Assembly (NCBI RefSeq): GCF_020852195.1 | Contig: NZ_JADZBI010000120.1 | Coordinates: forward strand, 1-37,342 | From: Hyphomicrobium sp. | GTDB lineage: Bacteria; Pseudomonadota; Alphaproteobacteria; Rhizobiales; Hyphomicrobiaceae | Length of the DNA stretch: 37,342 nucleotides | Direction: 5' to 3' | Shown: positions 15,533-22,931 of the stretch, piece by piece | How positions within the stretch are numbered: position 1 is the first letter of the stretch | Layout of the letters: every line of letters begins with the position of its first letter | Notes under the pieces: generated by a model | The model's input: only the letters and a program-made list of their open reading frames with translations | Told to the model about the DNA's origin: nothing | Databases searched by the model: none | Program-made: the position numbers and the translations under genes

Positions 15533-15794
15533 GGCAACGGCTTCCTCCCAGCCCGTTGCCTCCTGACTGCTGCTTCTTCCTTCCGTGTTCCCTAGGGGAC
15601 AGCGGACCCCTCATAAAAGATTATGGTCCGATCCGTGGGAACCAAAGCGCCCTCCCCGCTGTTCCCACTACCCCGCCGGAGCCGCCCCCCACGCTCCGGT
15701 GAAACAGAGCGCCGCCGCGGTTCCCCCCAACCATGCTCGGGGGCGCTCTTGATACGGCCGGCCCCCCAGGTCCCCCGCTGGGGGGCCCATTTTT
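15533..15794 (+). ncRNA. Candidate structured small RNA with C-rich hairpin loops
   Basis: This gene-free stretch forms six successive hairpins. H1 15533-15560 has an 8-bp stem and loop cttcctcccagc. H2 15603-15630 is cggac-cataa / ttatg-gtccg. H3 15635-15668 is gtgggaac-agcg / cgct-gttcccac with loop ccctccc. H4 15674-15701 is built on ccggagc / gctccgg with loop cgccccccac. H5 15706-15749 is agagcgcc / ggcgctct with an inner ggtt-cccccc-aacc. H6 is the terminator, 15760-15787, with loop gtcccccg. Five of six loops present C5-C6 or CCTCCC. Alphaproteobacterial 'cuckoo'/CcsR and ar14-type sRNAs display CUCCUCCC (anti-SD) in loops; H1 matches 7 of 8 bases. No obvious promoter was found, so it could be its own gene or a prfB 3'-UTR product. 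Confidence 0.55.
15760..15794 (+). terminator. Strong intrinsic terminator
   Basis: Perfect 10-bp stem ggccccccag / ctggggggcc, loop gtcccccg, followed by CA and TTTTT (15790-15794). It lies 310 bp past prfB and 136 bp before the next start codon, and closes the hairpin array. Confidence 0.88.
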
Positions 15795-15930
15795 CTCAGG
15801 CCAGCTCAGGAAACCTCCGGATTGGCGAGCAACGCTCGCGCACCTATATGCCGGTCAGGATGAGCCCCGGGGGGCCTCGGCCGATCATCCGTCACGTCAG
15901 CCAGAAAGATCGCGAGAAGGAGGTGCCGCC

Positions 15931-16863
15931 ATGCAGACGCGCCGGAGTTTCTTGAGCTCGACATCGGCCGCGGCCGCCGTGCTGGCCATGGCTCCCTTCG
16001 GCAGTGCGGGAGCAGACACGGCGACCCCGGCCGAGGGCGCCCTGGCCACGCGCGCGATCCCCGCCACCGGCGAGAAGATACCCGTCATCGGAATGGGCAC
16101 CTCCGGCAGCTTCGAGGTCGGCGAGGGCACACCCGAATATGATGCCCTGCGCGAGGTCCTGAAGGTGTTCTTCGCCGGCGGCGGCACGGTGATCGACACC
16201 GCCCCCACCTACAGCAATGCCGAGGACGTGCTGGGCGCCCTCCTCGCCGAGCAGAACCTGCGCCCGAAGACCTGGCTCGCCACCAAGCTTTCGGGTGTGC
16301 GCGGACGCGACGCCGGGCTTGCCCAGTTCAACAACACCCTCGGCCGTCTCAAGACCGACAAGGTCGAGCTGCTGCAGGTGCACAACCTCGGCGATCTCAA
16401 GACGCAGCTCGCCCTCGCCCGCGAGCTCAAGGCCGAAGGCAAGACCCGCTACGTCGGCGTCACGCACTATCTGGAGTACGCCCACGACGAGCTGGCCGAC
16501 ATCGTCGCGGCCGAGAAGCCGGACTTCCTGCAGATCAACTATTCCGTGGTCACCCGCGGCGCGGAGAAGCGCCTCTTCCCGCTGGCCAAGGACCTCGGCG
16601 TGGCGGTGATGATCAACCGCGCCTTCGAGGACGGCAAGCTGTTCGGGCGCGTCAAGGACAAGCCGCTTCCCGACTGGACCGCGGCCGCCGGCATCACCTC
16701 CTGGGCGCAGGCGTTCCTGAAGTTCGCGCTGAGCAACCCCGCGGTGACGGTGGTGATCCCGGCCACCGGCAAGCCGCATCGCCAGGCGGACAATCTGAAG
16801 GCCGGCCTTGGGCCGAACCTGACGGAGGAGCAGCGCGCCTCCCTGATCGCGGCCTTGGCATAG
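15931..16863 (+). CDS. Aldo/keto reductase with twin-arginine signal
   Basis: NAD(P)H-type aldo/keto reductase fold, 310 residues, probably exported folded. The N-terminus MQTRRSFLSSTSAAAAVLAM is a Tat signal (RRSFL). The AKR tetrad is visible as Asp89 and Tyr94 (DTAPTY), Lys119 (ATK) and His151 (QVHN). Substrate is unknown; a periplasmic AKR raises the question of its electron donor. The start at 15931 is set by AAGGAGG 7 bases upstream. A transporter gene begins 6 bp after the stop, so the two are almost certainly co-transcribed. Confidence 0.9.
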   Translation: MQTRRSFLSSTSAAAAVLAMAPFGSAGADTATPAEGALATRAIPATGEKIPVIGMGTSGSFEVGEGTPEYDALREVLKVFFAGGGTVIDTAPTYSNAEDVLGALLAEQNLRPKTWLATKLSGVRGRDAGLAQFNNTLGRLKTDKVELLQVHNLGDLKTQLALARELKAEGKTRYVGVTHYLEYAHDELADIVAAEKPDFLQINYSVVTRGAEKRLFPLAKDLGVAVMINRAFEDGKLFGRVKDKPLPDWTAAAGITSWAQAFLKFALSNPAVTVVIPATGKPHRQADNLKAGLGPNLTEEQRASLIAALA

Positions 16864-16869
16864 CCGGAA

Positions 16870-18177
16870 ATGGACAGCGCAACCCCCAGGATCGAGCGCA
16901 CGCGTCTGACCGGCCTGCTCAAGGTCGAGCGTGAGGAAGCGCCGGTCGTCGCCGTCGGCGCGGCCATGTTCTTCCTCCTCTTCACCGGCTACTTCATGCT
17001 GCGCCCCGTGCGCGAGACCATGGGCATCGCGGGCGGCATCGAGAACCTGCAGTGGCTTTTCACCGGCACGTTCGTCGCCACGCTCGTTGCATTGCCCGTG
17101 TTCGGATGGATCGCCTCCAAGGTGCGCCGCCGGCACATCCTCGCCTGGACCTTCGCCTTCTTTGCGCTGAACCTCTTGGGCTTCGCCGCAGGATTTGTAC
17201 GTGATCCCGATAACGTCTGGATGGCGCGCACGTTCTATGTGTGGCTGTCGGTCTTCAACCTGCTCGCCATCTCGCTGGCCTGGAGCGTGCTGGCGGACCT
17301 TCTGGCCGCCTCGCAGGCCAAGCGCCTGTTCGCGATGATCGCCGGCGGCGCGAGCCTCGGCGGCCTCACGGGTCCGATCCTCGGCACGCTGCTCGTTGCG
17401 CCCATCGGCCATGCCGGGCTGCTCGTGCTGGCCGCCGCCCTGCTCACGCTCAGCGCCGCCGCCGCCATGTGGCTGCACCGCTGGCGCGACCGCAACCCGC
17501 TGCCCTCGGAGGAGATCGCCCCGCGCAGCGAGCCGCTCGGCGGCCATCCCCTTGCCGGCGCCACTGCCGTGCTGCGCTCCGGCTACCTGGCCGGCATCGC
17601 GCTGTTCGTGATCCTGCTCGCGATCGTCAGCACCTTCCTGTACTTCGAGCAGGCCCGCCTCGTGGCCGAGACCTTCCCCGACCGCACGCGCCAGACGCAG
17701 GTGTTCGGCATGATCGACACCTTCGTCCAGACGTGCACGATCCTCATTCAGATCTTCCTTACGGGCCGCATCGCCGACCGCTTCGGCATCGGAACACTGC
17801 TCGTCGCCGTGCCGCTGGTGATGGCCGCAGGCTTCCTGTGGCTCGCGTTCGCGCCCGTGTTCGCGGTGCTGGCGGTGGTCATGATCACGCGTCGCGTCGG
17901 CGAGTATGCGCTGGTGCGGCCGGGCCGCGAGATGCTCTACACGGTCGCCGAGCCCGAGGAGAAGTACAAGGCCAAGAACTTCATCGATACCGTCGTCTAC
18001 CGGGGCGGCGACGCCGTGGGCGGCTGGGTGAAACGCGGCCTCGACGTCCTCGCCGAGCATCCCGCCCTGGCCATGCTCATCGGCGCGGCGATCGCGCTCG
18101 GATGGGCGGCGACGGGCGCCTGGCTCGGCCGCCAGGAGCGGCAGCGGGAGGGCTTCTACCGACCGGTCGAGCACTAA
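16870..18177 (+). CDS. ATP/ADP carrier-like (NTP/NDP exchange family) membrane transporter
   Basis: Polytopic membrane protein of 435 residues with about 10-12 hydrophobic segments. Segments such as GYFMLRPVRETMG and WLFTGTFVATLVALPVFGW recall the bacterial homologues of the rickettsial/chlamydial nucleotide translocases within the MFS superfamily, abundant in free-living proteobacteria with unknown substrates. True ATP/ADP exchange is not implied. It follows the Tat-AKR gene by 6 bp with no separate promoter. Confidence 0.78.
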   Translation: MDSATPRIERTRLTGLLKVEREEAPVVAVGAAMFFLLFTGYFMLRPVRETMGIAGGIENLQWLFTGTFVATLVALPVFGWIASKVRRRHILAWTFAFFALNLLGFAAGFVRDPDNVWMARTFYVWLSVFNLLAISLAWSVLADLLAASQAKRLFAMIAGGASLGGLTGPILGTLLVAPIGHAGLLVLAAALLTLSAAAAMWLHRWRDRNPLPSEEIAPRSEPLGGHPLAGATAVLRSGYLAGIALFVILLAIVSTFLYFEQARLVAETFPDRTRQTQVFGMIDTFVQTCTILIQIFLTGRIADRFGIGTLLVAVPLVMAAGFLWLAFAPVFAVLAVVMITRRVGEYALVRPGREMLYTVAEPEEKYKAKNFIDTVVYRGGDAVGGWVKRGLDVLAEHPALAMLIGAAIALGWAATGAWLGRQERQREGFYRPVEH

Positions 18178-18340
18178 CAGTCTGCATTCAAAGAGATTTC
18201 CAGGAACTCATTGCGGCAGCCGAAAAATCTTCGAAAAATTCGTGACACTGCGCAGAATAAATTACCGACGATTCCGTTCTTCCCTGAGTGCGGTCCGAAT
18301 GCCCATGTCCCCGCGTTGGCAATCGAGCCGCATAACACGT

Positions 18341-18356
18341 CTCATCGCGAGATGAG
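18341..18356 (+). repeat. Small hairpin with GCGA tetraloop
   Basis: ctcatc-gcga-gatgag is a perfect 6-bp stem capped by a GNRA loop, 11 bp ahead of the terminator stem. Together they could be the 3' end of a small RNA or the structured end of the transporter mRNA. Confidence 0.4.
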
Positions 18357-18366
18357 GTCGTCAATG

Positions 18367-18409
18367 GACGGGACAGGCCCCGCACACCTGTCCCGTCTGT
18401 TGTTTTTTT
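18367..18409 (+). terminator. Strong intrinsic terminator
   Basis: Perfect 11-bp stem gacgggacagg / cctgtcccgtc, 9-base loop, then TGTTG and seven T (18403-18409). It is 190 bp beyond the transporter stop. The gene converging from the right ends 12 bp further on, so the stem may help stop both, but only the plus direction has a T-tract. Confidence 0.88.
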
Positions 18410-18420
18410 GCCGGGGCGAG

Positions 18421-18783
18421 CTAAGTCCGCAGCGCGGCGGCACAAATCTCCGGCTTGAAGCCCACCAGGAGCTTATTCCCGCCATACTCGAGCACCGGGC
18501 GCTTGATGAGCGACGGCTGCGCGAGCATCAGCGCCACAGCCTTCTTCTGGTCGATATTCTGCTTCTCCGCCTCGGTGAGCTTGCGGAACGTCGTGCCTGC
18601 GCGATTGAGCAGGACCTCCCAGCCGACCTCACGGCACCAGCGCTCGAGCCGCGCGCGATCGATGCCGTCCTTCTTGTAGTCGTGAAACGCCACATCGACG
18701 CCATGCGCCGCGAGCCATGCGCGCGCCTTCTTCATCGTATCGCAGTTCACGATGCCGTAGATCGTGACAGGGCCGGATTTCAT
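18421..18783 (-). CDS. ArsC-family reductase (YffB/Spx-like)
   Basis: Small 120-residue thioredoxin-fold protein of the ArsC/Spx family. It begins with a beta strand and the active-site region YGIVNCDTMKKA (Cys14), and contains LNRAGTTFRKL and a Pro-containing segment IKRPVLEYGGNKLLVGF. It has a single N-terminal Cys with no CxxC, as in YffB-type glutathione-dependent reductases; arsenate reduction itself is not established for this subgroup. It lies 13 bp downstream of the flavin reductase gene, likely in one operon. Confidence 0.88.
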   Translation of the reverse strand: MKSGPVTIYGIVNCDTMKKARAWLAAHGVDVAFHDYKKDGIDRARLERWCREVGWEVLLNRAGTTFRKLTEAEKQNIDQKKAVALMLAQPSLIKRPVLEYGGNKLLVGFKPEICAAALRT

Positions 18784-18796
18784 CTTGATGGGATCC

Positions 18797-19357
18797 TCAC
18801 AGCATCTCCGGCAGAAACTTTGACTGCCGACTGATGATCTTGCCCGAGACCATGAACACGCCGTCGCCCGTATAGTGGAGGGTCTCCGGATGCTTCGGCG
18901 ACGGCGCGACGTGCGCCTTCACCACCTCGAAGATGAAGAAGTTGTAGCGGGCGACGAGGCTCTCGTCGACGAGCCGGCACTCTAAGTTGGCATGGCACTC
19001 GCCGATCAAGGGTGCGCCCACGTGCTGCGCCTTCTGCGCCGTGAGCCCGAAGTGCGCGAACTTGTCGATCTCGCTCCCCGACGAGTTACCGATTCCGACC
19101 ACGATGTCCGTCAACGCCGTCGTCGGCAGGTTGATCACGCATTCTCCGCTCTCCCGCACCATCAGATGGGAATGATTTCCTGAGGCGATGATGCAGCCGA
19201 TCAGCGCCGGCGTGAACTCCATGCAGGTGTGCCAGCCCATGGTCATGATGTTTGTCTCGCCCCGCGCAGCCGACGACACGAGCACGATCGGCCCGGGCTC
19301 TAGGTAGCGCCGCACCTGAGAGACGGGAAAGTCGCGTTTCTTCGCCAGCCTGGCCAT
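18797..19357 (-). CDS. Flavin reductase family protein (FMN-binding split barrel)
   Basis: 186-residue flavoprotein of the flavin-reductase-like/DIM6-NTAB group, which reduce flavin with NAD(P)H or bind FMN. Typical segments are PGPIVLVSSA, NIMTMGWHTCMEFTPALIGC and ECVINLPTT. Start 19357 (GAGG about 7 bases upstream) is preferred over a longer frame whose extra residues look non-coding. The substrate or partner monooxygenase is unknown. Same strand as, and directly upstream of, the ArsC-like gene. Confidence 0.87.
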   Translation of the reverse strand: MARLAKKRDFPVSQVRRYLEPGPIVLVSSAARGETNIMTMGWHTCMEFTPALIGCIIASGNHSHLMVRESGECVINLPTTALTDIVVGIGNSSGSEIDKFAHFGLTAQKAQHVGAPLIGECHANLECRLVDESLVARYNFFIFEVVKAHVAPSPKHPETLHYTGDGVFMVSGKIISRQSKFLPEML

Positions 19358-19498
19358 GGTGATCCTCGCGCACTGATAAACACGTCGCCCACCGAAACGC
19401 AGACTGGCCCCGCCGTGTTCAAAAAGCAAAAATTGAGGAGTGGCGAAAGAGCCGCTGGCCAATCCGGTCGCAACGACGATCCCACCGCTTCGCGAGAG

Positions 19499-19963
19499 TC
19501 AACGAGGAATGGGGCCGACGCCGATATCGAAATGCATCACGTCCTCCCGCGTGCCGAGCTTCTCGTAAAGCGCGATGGCGGGCGCGTCGCCGTAGTCTGC
19601 CTGGACGTAGATGACCCAGACGTCGCGCCGGGCAGCAATCTCGCGCAGGTGCCCGATCAAGGACGTGGCAATGCCGCGGCGCCGATGCGTCTTGCTCACG
19701 GCCAAGTCGTAGATGTAGAGCTCGCGCCGAGCCTTCTCGAATTTGTCGAGCTCGTAGGCAACGAGCCCGCCAACGACCTCCTCACCCTCCAGCGCCACGA
19801 GGATCACCACGTGCTCCTTCGCGAGCAGGCTCTCGCAATAGGCGTCGCTTGGCGGCTCGGCCCCGTATGTCTCCGGCTCACCGAACACCCTCCCGAACAA
19901 CGTGTTGAGCTTGCGAAGGAGCGCAACGTCCGCAGGACCAAGTCGGCGGAGCGCTATTCCCAC
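19499..19963 (-). CDS. AAC(3)-I-type aminoglycoside N-acetyltransferase homologue (GNAT)
   Basis: 154-residue GNAT acetyltransferase. Sequence blocks IYIYDLAV-like ELYIYDLAVSKTHRRRGIAT, VIYVQADYGDAPAIALYEKL and EDVMHFDIG correspond closely, as recalled, to AAC(3)-Ia, which acetylates gentamicin, and the length is the same. RRRGIA is the acetyl-CoA pyrophosphate loop. The GTG start at 19963 gives the AAC(3)-I-like N-terminus (GIALRRLGPADVALL), with AGAGGG just upstream; a longer frame reaching 20056 has a non-conserved start. The gene stands in core DNA without integron or transposon features, so it is probably an intrinsic gene; whether it acts on drugs is not known. Confidence 0.85.
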   Translation of the reverse strand: MGIALRRLGPADVALLRKLNTLFGRVFGEPETYGAEPPSDAYCESLLAKEHVVILVALEGEEVVGGLVAYELDKFEKARRELYIYDLAVSKTHRRRGIATSLIGHLREIAARRDVWVIYVQADYGDAPAIALYEKLGTREDVMHFDIGVGPIPR

Positions 19964-20099
19964 AGGGCCCTCTCTTCTTGCAAGAACACTCTGATCCAAA
20001 CGTCTTCGATAACAGCCGTCGCGCAAGCCGTTCGAAGCCGGCAAGTCACGATGCATATCTTTCTCTCATTTTCCAAGATCGTGGCCACGGCCGCGCAGA

Positions 20100-20214
20100 C
20101 TGCCCTGCTTCGAGAGGACATGCCCATCGCCGCAAGCCCGATCAGGGGCGTAACCATGAACAAGGCGAGGAAACCGAACTGTCCGGCGATCTGGCCCGCA
20201 AGCGCCGCGGCCCC
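20100..20214 (-). pseudogene. Possible remnant of a membrane transporter C-terminus
   Basis: In one minus-strand frame, bounded upstream by a TAA at 20215-20217, a hydrophobic coding-like stretch is visible (AGQIAGQFGFLALFMVTPLI) with strong G/C third-position bias, like the last membrane helix of an MFS protein. No start or rest of the gene exists. The remainder of 19964-20315 holds nothing recognisable. Tentative. Confidence 0.25.
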
Positions 20215-20315
20215 TTACGGACGTAGCTTGGCGGCGACGCCAAACGGTGCCCCGCCCCATAAGTCCATTCTATATTTGATCACAGGCGACGGGCACGTCG
20301 GCCCGCCGTGCACTC

Positions 20316-21443
20316 TCACATCGATCCGGACTTCGCCGCCGCGATCATCGCCTTCACCTCCGCACGCATGGCGTCGGGCATCTGCTGCTGGTCGAGCTTG
20401 AGGAAACCCTGCAGAATGAGATCGCAGGCACGCTCCTCGCTCAAGCCCGTCGCCATCAGATAAGCCATCTTTTCGCGGCTGATCATGCCGATCGACGCCT
20501 CGTGCGAGAGCTGGGCCTCCGAGCTCTTGGCGTCGAGGCCGGGAATGGACACAATCTCGCCGTCCGCGCCGAGCTTCAACCCGTCGCAACCGAGGAAACC
20601 CTTGGTCCCCGGCGCCTCGCCGATCAGCATGTTGCGGTTCGTGATGCTACCACCCGCCGTCACCATGCGCGTAATGCTTTCGGAGCGCGCGCCGCGTCCC
20701 TTGAGGTGGATTTGGCTTTCCATGACGCGTGTCGTGCCCTGCGACGCGAAGATGACCGACTGGTCGTTCGAGGCACCGTCCTCTTCGATCTCGGTCCGGC
20801 TCTGCGAATAGTGGTATCGCAGCGGCGACATCATGATGTTGCTCGCGCTCGAGCGCGCCCCCTTGCCGATGCGGTTACGGGCGTAGCTGTGGACCTCCAT
20901 ATCGAGACCCCACTGCTCGATCGAGATCGAGCGACATGAGGCACCCTCGCGCAGGAAGCTCTCCGATAGCGAGACATGATGGCCGGCATGGACGCTCGCC
21001 GGGACCGCCGAGCCGGTGATCATCTCGACCTCGCCGCCTTTCTCGACGACGGTGATGTTGTGAATGAACTGACGCTGCTGCGGCGTCTCAAGCAGCGTGA
21101 AGAGCTGCACCGGCAGCCGCACCTTGGCGCCTTCCATGACGCGCACGAAATGCCCGAGCGGCGCATCGGTGGTCTCGGCCGCCTGCCGTACCGTCTCGTC
21201 CTCGTCGGGCCGGATCAGCGAGAACATCAGGTCCTGCACCCACGCGTAGCGCTTCAGCGCATCCGCAAGCGGCAGGATCTCGACCTGGTTGTCGTGCACC
21301 GAGATGTGCCGCATACCCTGGTCCGCAATGATGCATGTGCCGGCCCGCTCGGCGTCGTCCACGTAGCCGACCCGCGCCATCCGCTCCGTTTCTTGTGTGG
21401 TGAGCCCCGTGCGGGACTGCCTGCTCGCCAGTGCGGTTGCCAT
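20316..21443 (-). CDS. SufB/SufD-family Fe-S cluster scaffold (SmsB-like)
   Basis: 375-residue SufBD-fold protein that, with the SufC-type ATPase encoded directly upstream, should form an Fe-S cluster scaffold in the cytoplasm. The beta-helix core is seen in repeated strands (IMMSPLRYHYSQSRTEIEED, ESQIHLKGRGARSESITRMV). The counterpart of the E. coli SufB catalytic Cys is probably Cys286 (GFLGCDGLKL), and the His-Glu pair is at 314-315 (LSHEASIGMI). It is shorter than canonical SufB (about 495 residues) and lacks its N-terminal region, resembling the minimal two-gene SMS/SufBC type. The gene starts 10 bp after the SufC stop, whose TAG is part of its SD (TAGGAG). Confidence 0.88.
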   Translation of the reverse strand: MATALASRQSRTGLTTQETERMARVGYVDDAERAGTCIIADQGMRHISVHDNQVEILPLADALKRYAWVQDLMFSLIRPDEDETVRQAAETTDAPLGHFVRVMEGAKVRLPVQLFTLLETPQQRQFIHNITVVEKGGEVEMITGSAVPASVHAGHHVSLSESFLREGASCRSISIEQWGLDMEVHSYARNRIGKGARSSASNIMMSPLRYHYSQSRTEIEEDGASNDQSVIFASQGTTRVMESQIHLKGRGARSESITRMVTAGGSITNRNMLIGEAPGTKGFLGCDGLKLGADGEIVSIPGLDAKSSEAQLSHEASIGMISREKMAYLMATGLSEERACDLILQGFLKLDQQQMPDAMRAEVKAMIAAAKSGSM

Positions 21444-21453
21444 GTCGTCGCTC

Positions 21454-22194
21454 CTATGCCTGTGCGGCCGCCTGCGCCGGACCGATCGGCGCGGTGTAGC
21501 CGTTGCGCTGGATATGCCGGAACAATTGGCGCGGCTCGCCCGAGTGGATGATCCGGCCGTCGGCCATGATGTGCCCTGCGTCCGCCGCGATGTAGTCGAG
21601 GATGAAGCCCGTATGGGTGATGACGAGCCCGGAGCGCGGCTCGCGTCCGCCGCGCATGAGCTTGCCGATCGCCGCGCCTACGGAAGCAATGTGCTCGAGG
21701 TCAACGCCGCTTTCCGGCTCGTCGAACAGCAGCAGGGTCGGCTGCTGCAGAAAGAGCTTGAGGATCTCCCACCGCTTCACCTCGCCGCCGGAGAAACCTG
21801 CGTTGATGTCCCGGCCTGCGAACACGCCCAGGCCAAGGTCGAGAGCATCGGCCTCGCGTTTCAGGGCCTCGCTTGCGCCGAGCGCGTCGGCCAGGGCCTG
21901 CACCGTGACACCGTCGAGGGCCGGCGGGCGCTGGAACGCCATGCCGAGCCCGCGCTTGGCCCGCTCGTCGACCGGCAGGATGTCGATCCGCTCGCCACGG
22001 AGCAGAATCTCGCCGCGCGTGACCGCAAACGGCGGCAGCCCCATAATGGCAGCCAGAAGCGACGACTTGCCGGAGCCGTTGGCCCCGAACAGCACGTGCA
22101 TCTCGCCCGCTCGGATCTCGAGATCGATGCCGTGCAGAATACGGGTGTCGCCGGCCGACACGTCGACGTCATGGATGTGAAGCAGTGCAGTCAC
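21454..22194 (-). CDS. SufC-type Fe-S assembly ATPase (SmsC-like)
   Basis: 246-residue ABC ATPase. Walker A is GANGSGKS (37-44), signature FSGGEVKRWEIL, Walker B LLLFDEPESGVD, closely matching the SufC hallmark DEPDSGLD. The start is GTG at 22194, supported by GAGGAGG 7 bases upstream. It forms a two-gene operon with the SufB-like gene; no sufD, sufS or sufE is nearby, so either these are elsewhere or this is a separate minimal system. It is divergent from the DUF3016 gene; the 129-bp spacer has TTGCTT-N17-CAATAT (22249-22277 region) on the plus strand as a weak promoter candidate. Confidence 0.9.
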   Translation of the reverse strand: MTALLHIHDVDVSAGDTRILHGIDLEIRAGEMHVLFGANGSGKSSLLAAIMGLPPFAVTRGEILLRGERIDILPVDERAKRGLGMAFQRPPALDGVTVQALADALGASEALKREADALDLGLGVFAGRDINAGFSGGEVKRWEILKLFLQQPTLLLFDEPESGVDLEHIASVGAAIGKLMRGGREPRSGLVITHTGFILDYIAADAGHIMADGRIIHSGEPRQLFRHIQRNGYTAPIGPAQAAAQA

Positions 22195-22323
22195 GAACGT
22201 GCCTCCTCGCGGCATCCACTGCGCAAGAAATCCGGCCGCCGGCCACGGTCCGCATTGCTTTGGATCAAACTTGACGGCAATATTCCAAATTATGGATCGC
22301 GCAATCCGCAAGGAGTGGCGCGC

Positions 22324-22815
22324 ATGAGGCACTGGCAAGCATCGATCGTGGCGATGGTCTTCGCAGGACTTTTGCCGTCCGTGGGCGCAGCCGCGGCGGT
22401 CAACGTGACGTTCGTCGCCCCCGAGCGCTACCGGGACTTCCGCAGCTCTGGCTCTCGCAATGCGACCCTGAATCAGTTCCGCCGCATCTTCACACAGCTC
22501 GGAACCCGCTACCTGAAGCCGGGACAGTCGCTCAGCATCGACGTCCTCGACATCGATCTTGCCGGCGAGTACGAGCCTTGGAGCGGCCGGCTCAACGACG
22601 TACGGATCATGCGCGATATCACCCCACCGCGCATCCGAATGCGCTACGTGCTTCGCGAGAACGGGCGCGTGCTCGCGCGCGCGGAGGAAACCGTTTCCGA
22701 CATGAACTACCTGATGAACCCCTCGGCCCGGCGCTCGGGCGAGCAACTCGCCTACGAGAAGGACATGCTGCGCGACTGGTTCCGCTCGCGCTTCGGTTCG
22801 GCTCGGCCGCGCTAA
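22324..22815 (+). CDS. DUF3016 domain-containing exported protein
   Basis: 163-residue protein with an N-terminal signal peptide (about 1-24) and one DUF3016 domain of unknown function. Recognisable pieces are VNVTFVAPERYRDFR, LSIDVLDIDLAGEYEP, IRMRYVLRENGRVLARAEE, VSDMNYLMNP and YEKDMLRDWF. The ATG at 22324 has AAGGAG 8 bases upstream. It is monocistronic between the divergent SufC-like gene and the convergent guaA. Confidence 0.88.
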   Translation: MRHWQASIVAMVFAGLLPSVGAAAAVNVTFVAPERYRDFRSSGSRNATLNQFRRIFTQLGTRYLKPGQSLSIDVLDIDLAGEYEPWSGRLNDVRIMRDITPPRIRMRYVLRENGRVLARAEETVSDMNYLMNPSARRSGEQLAYEKDMLRDWFRSRFGSARPR

Positions 22816-22931
22816 ACGCGACGGCGGACGGAAGGGCTGCGGATCCGCCGATCACACGGAAAGCCACCGTCAAACGAATGCTGATCGATCACCGGCTGTC
22901 GCACCGAATCGACTACGGGCGATAGTCCCCG

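Noticed and set aside
15892-18174. A 760-codon open frame antisense to the aldo/keto reductase and transporter genes
   Set aside because: It mirrors the high third-position G/C of the sense genes; its translation is low-complexity His/Glu/Arg/Gly-rich with no domain, and the sense products are clear families.
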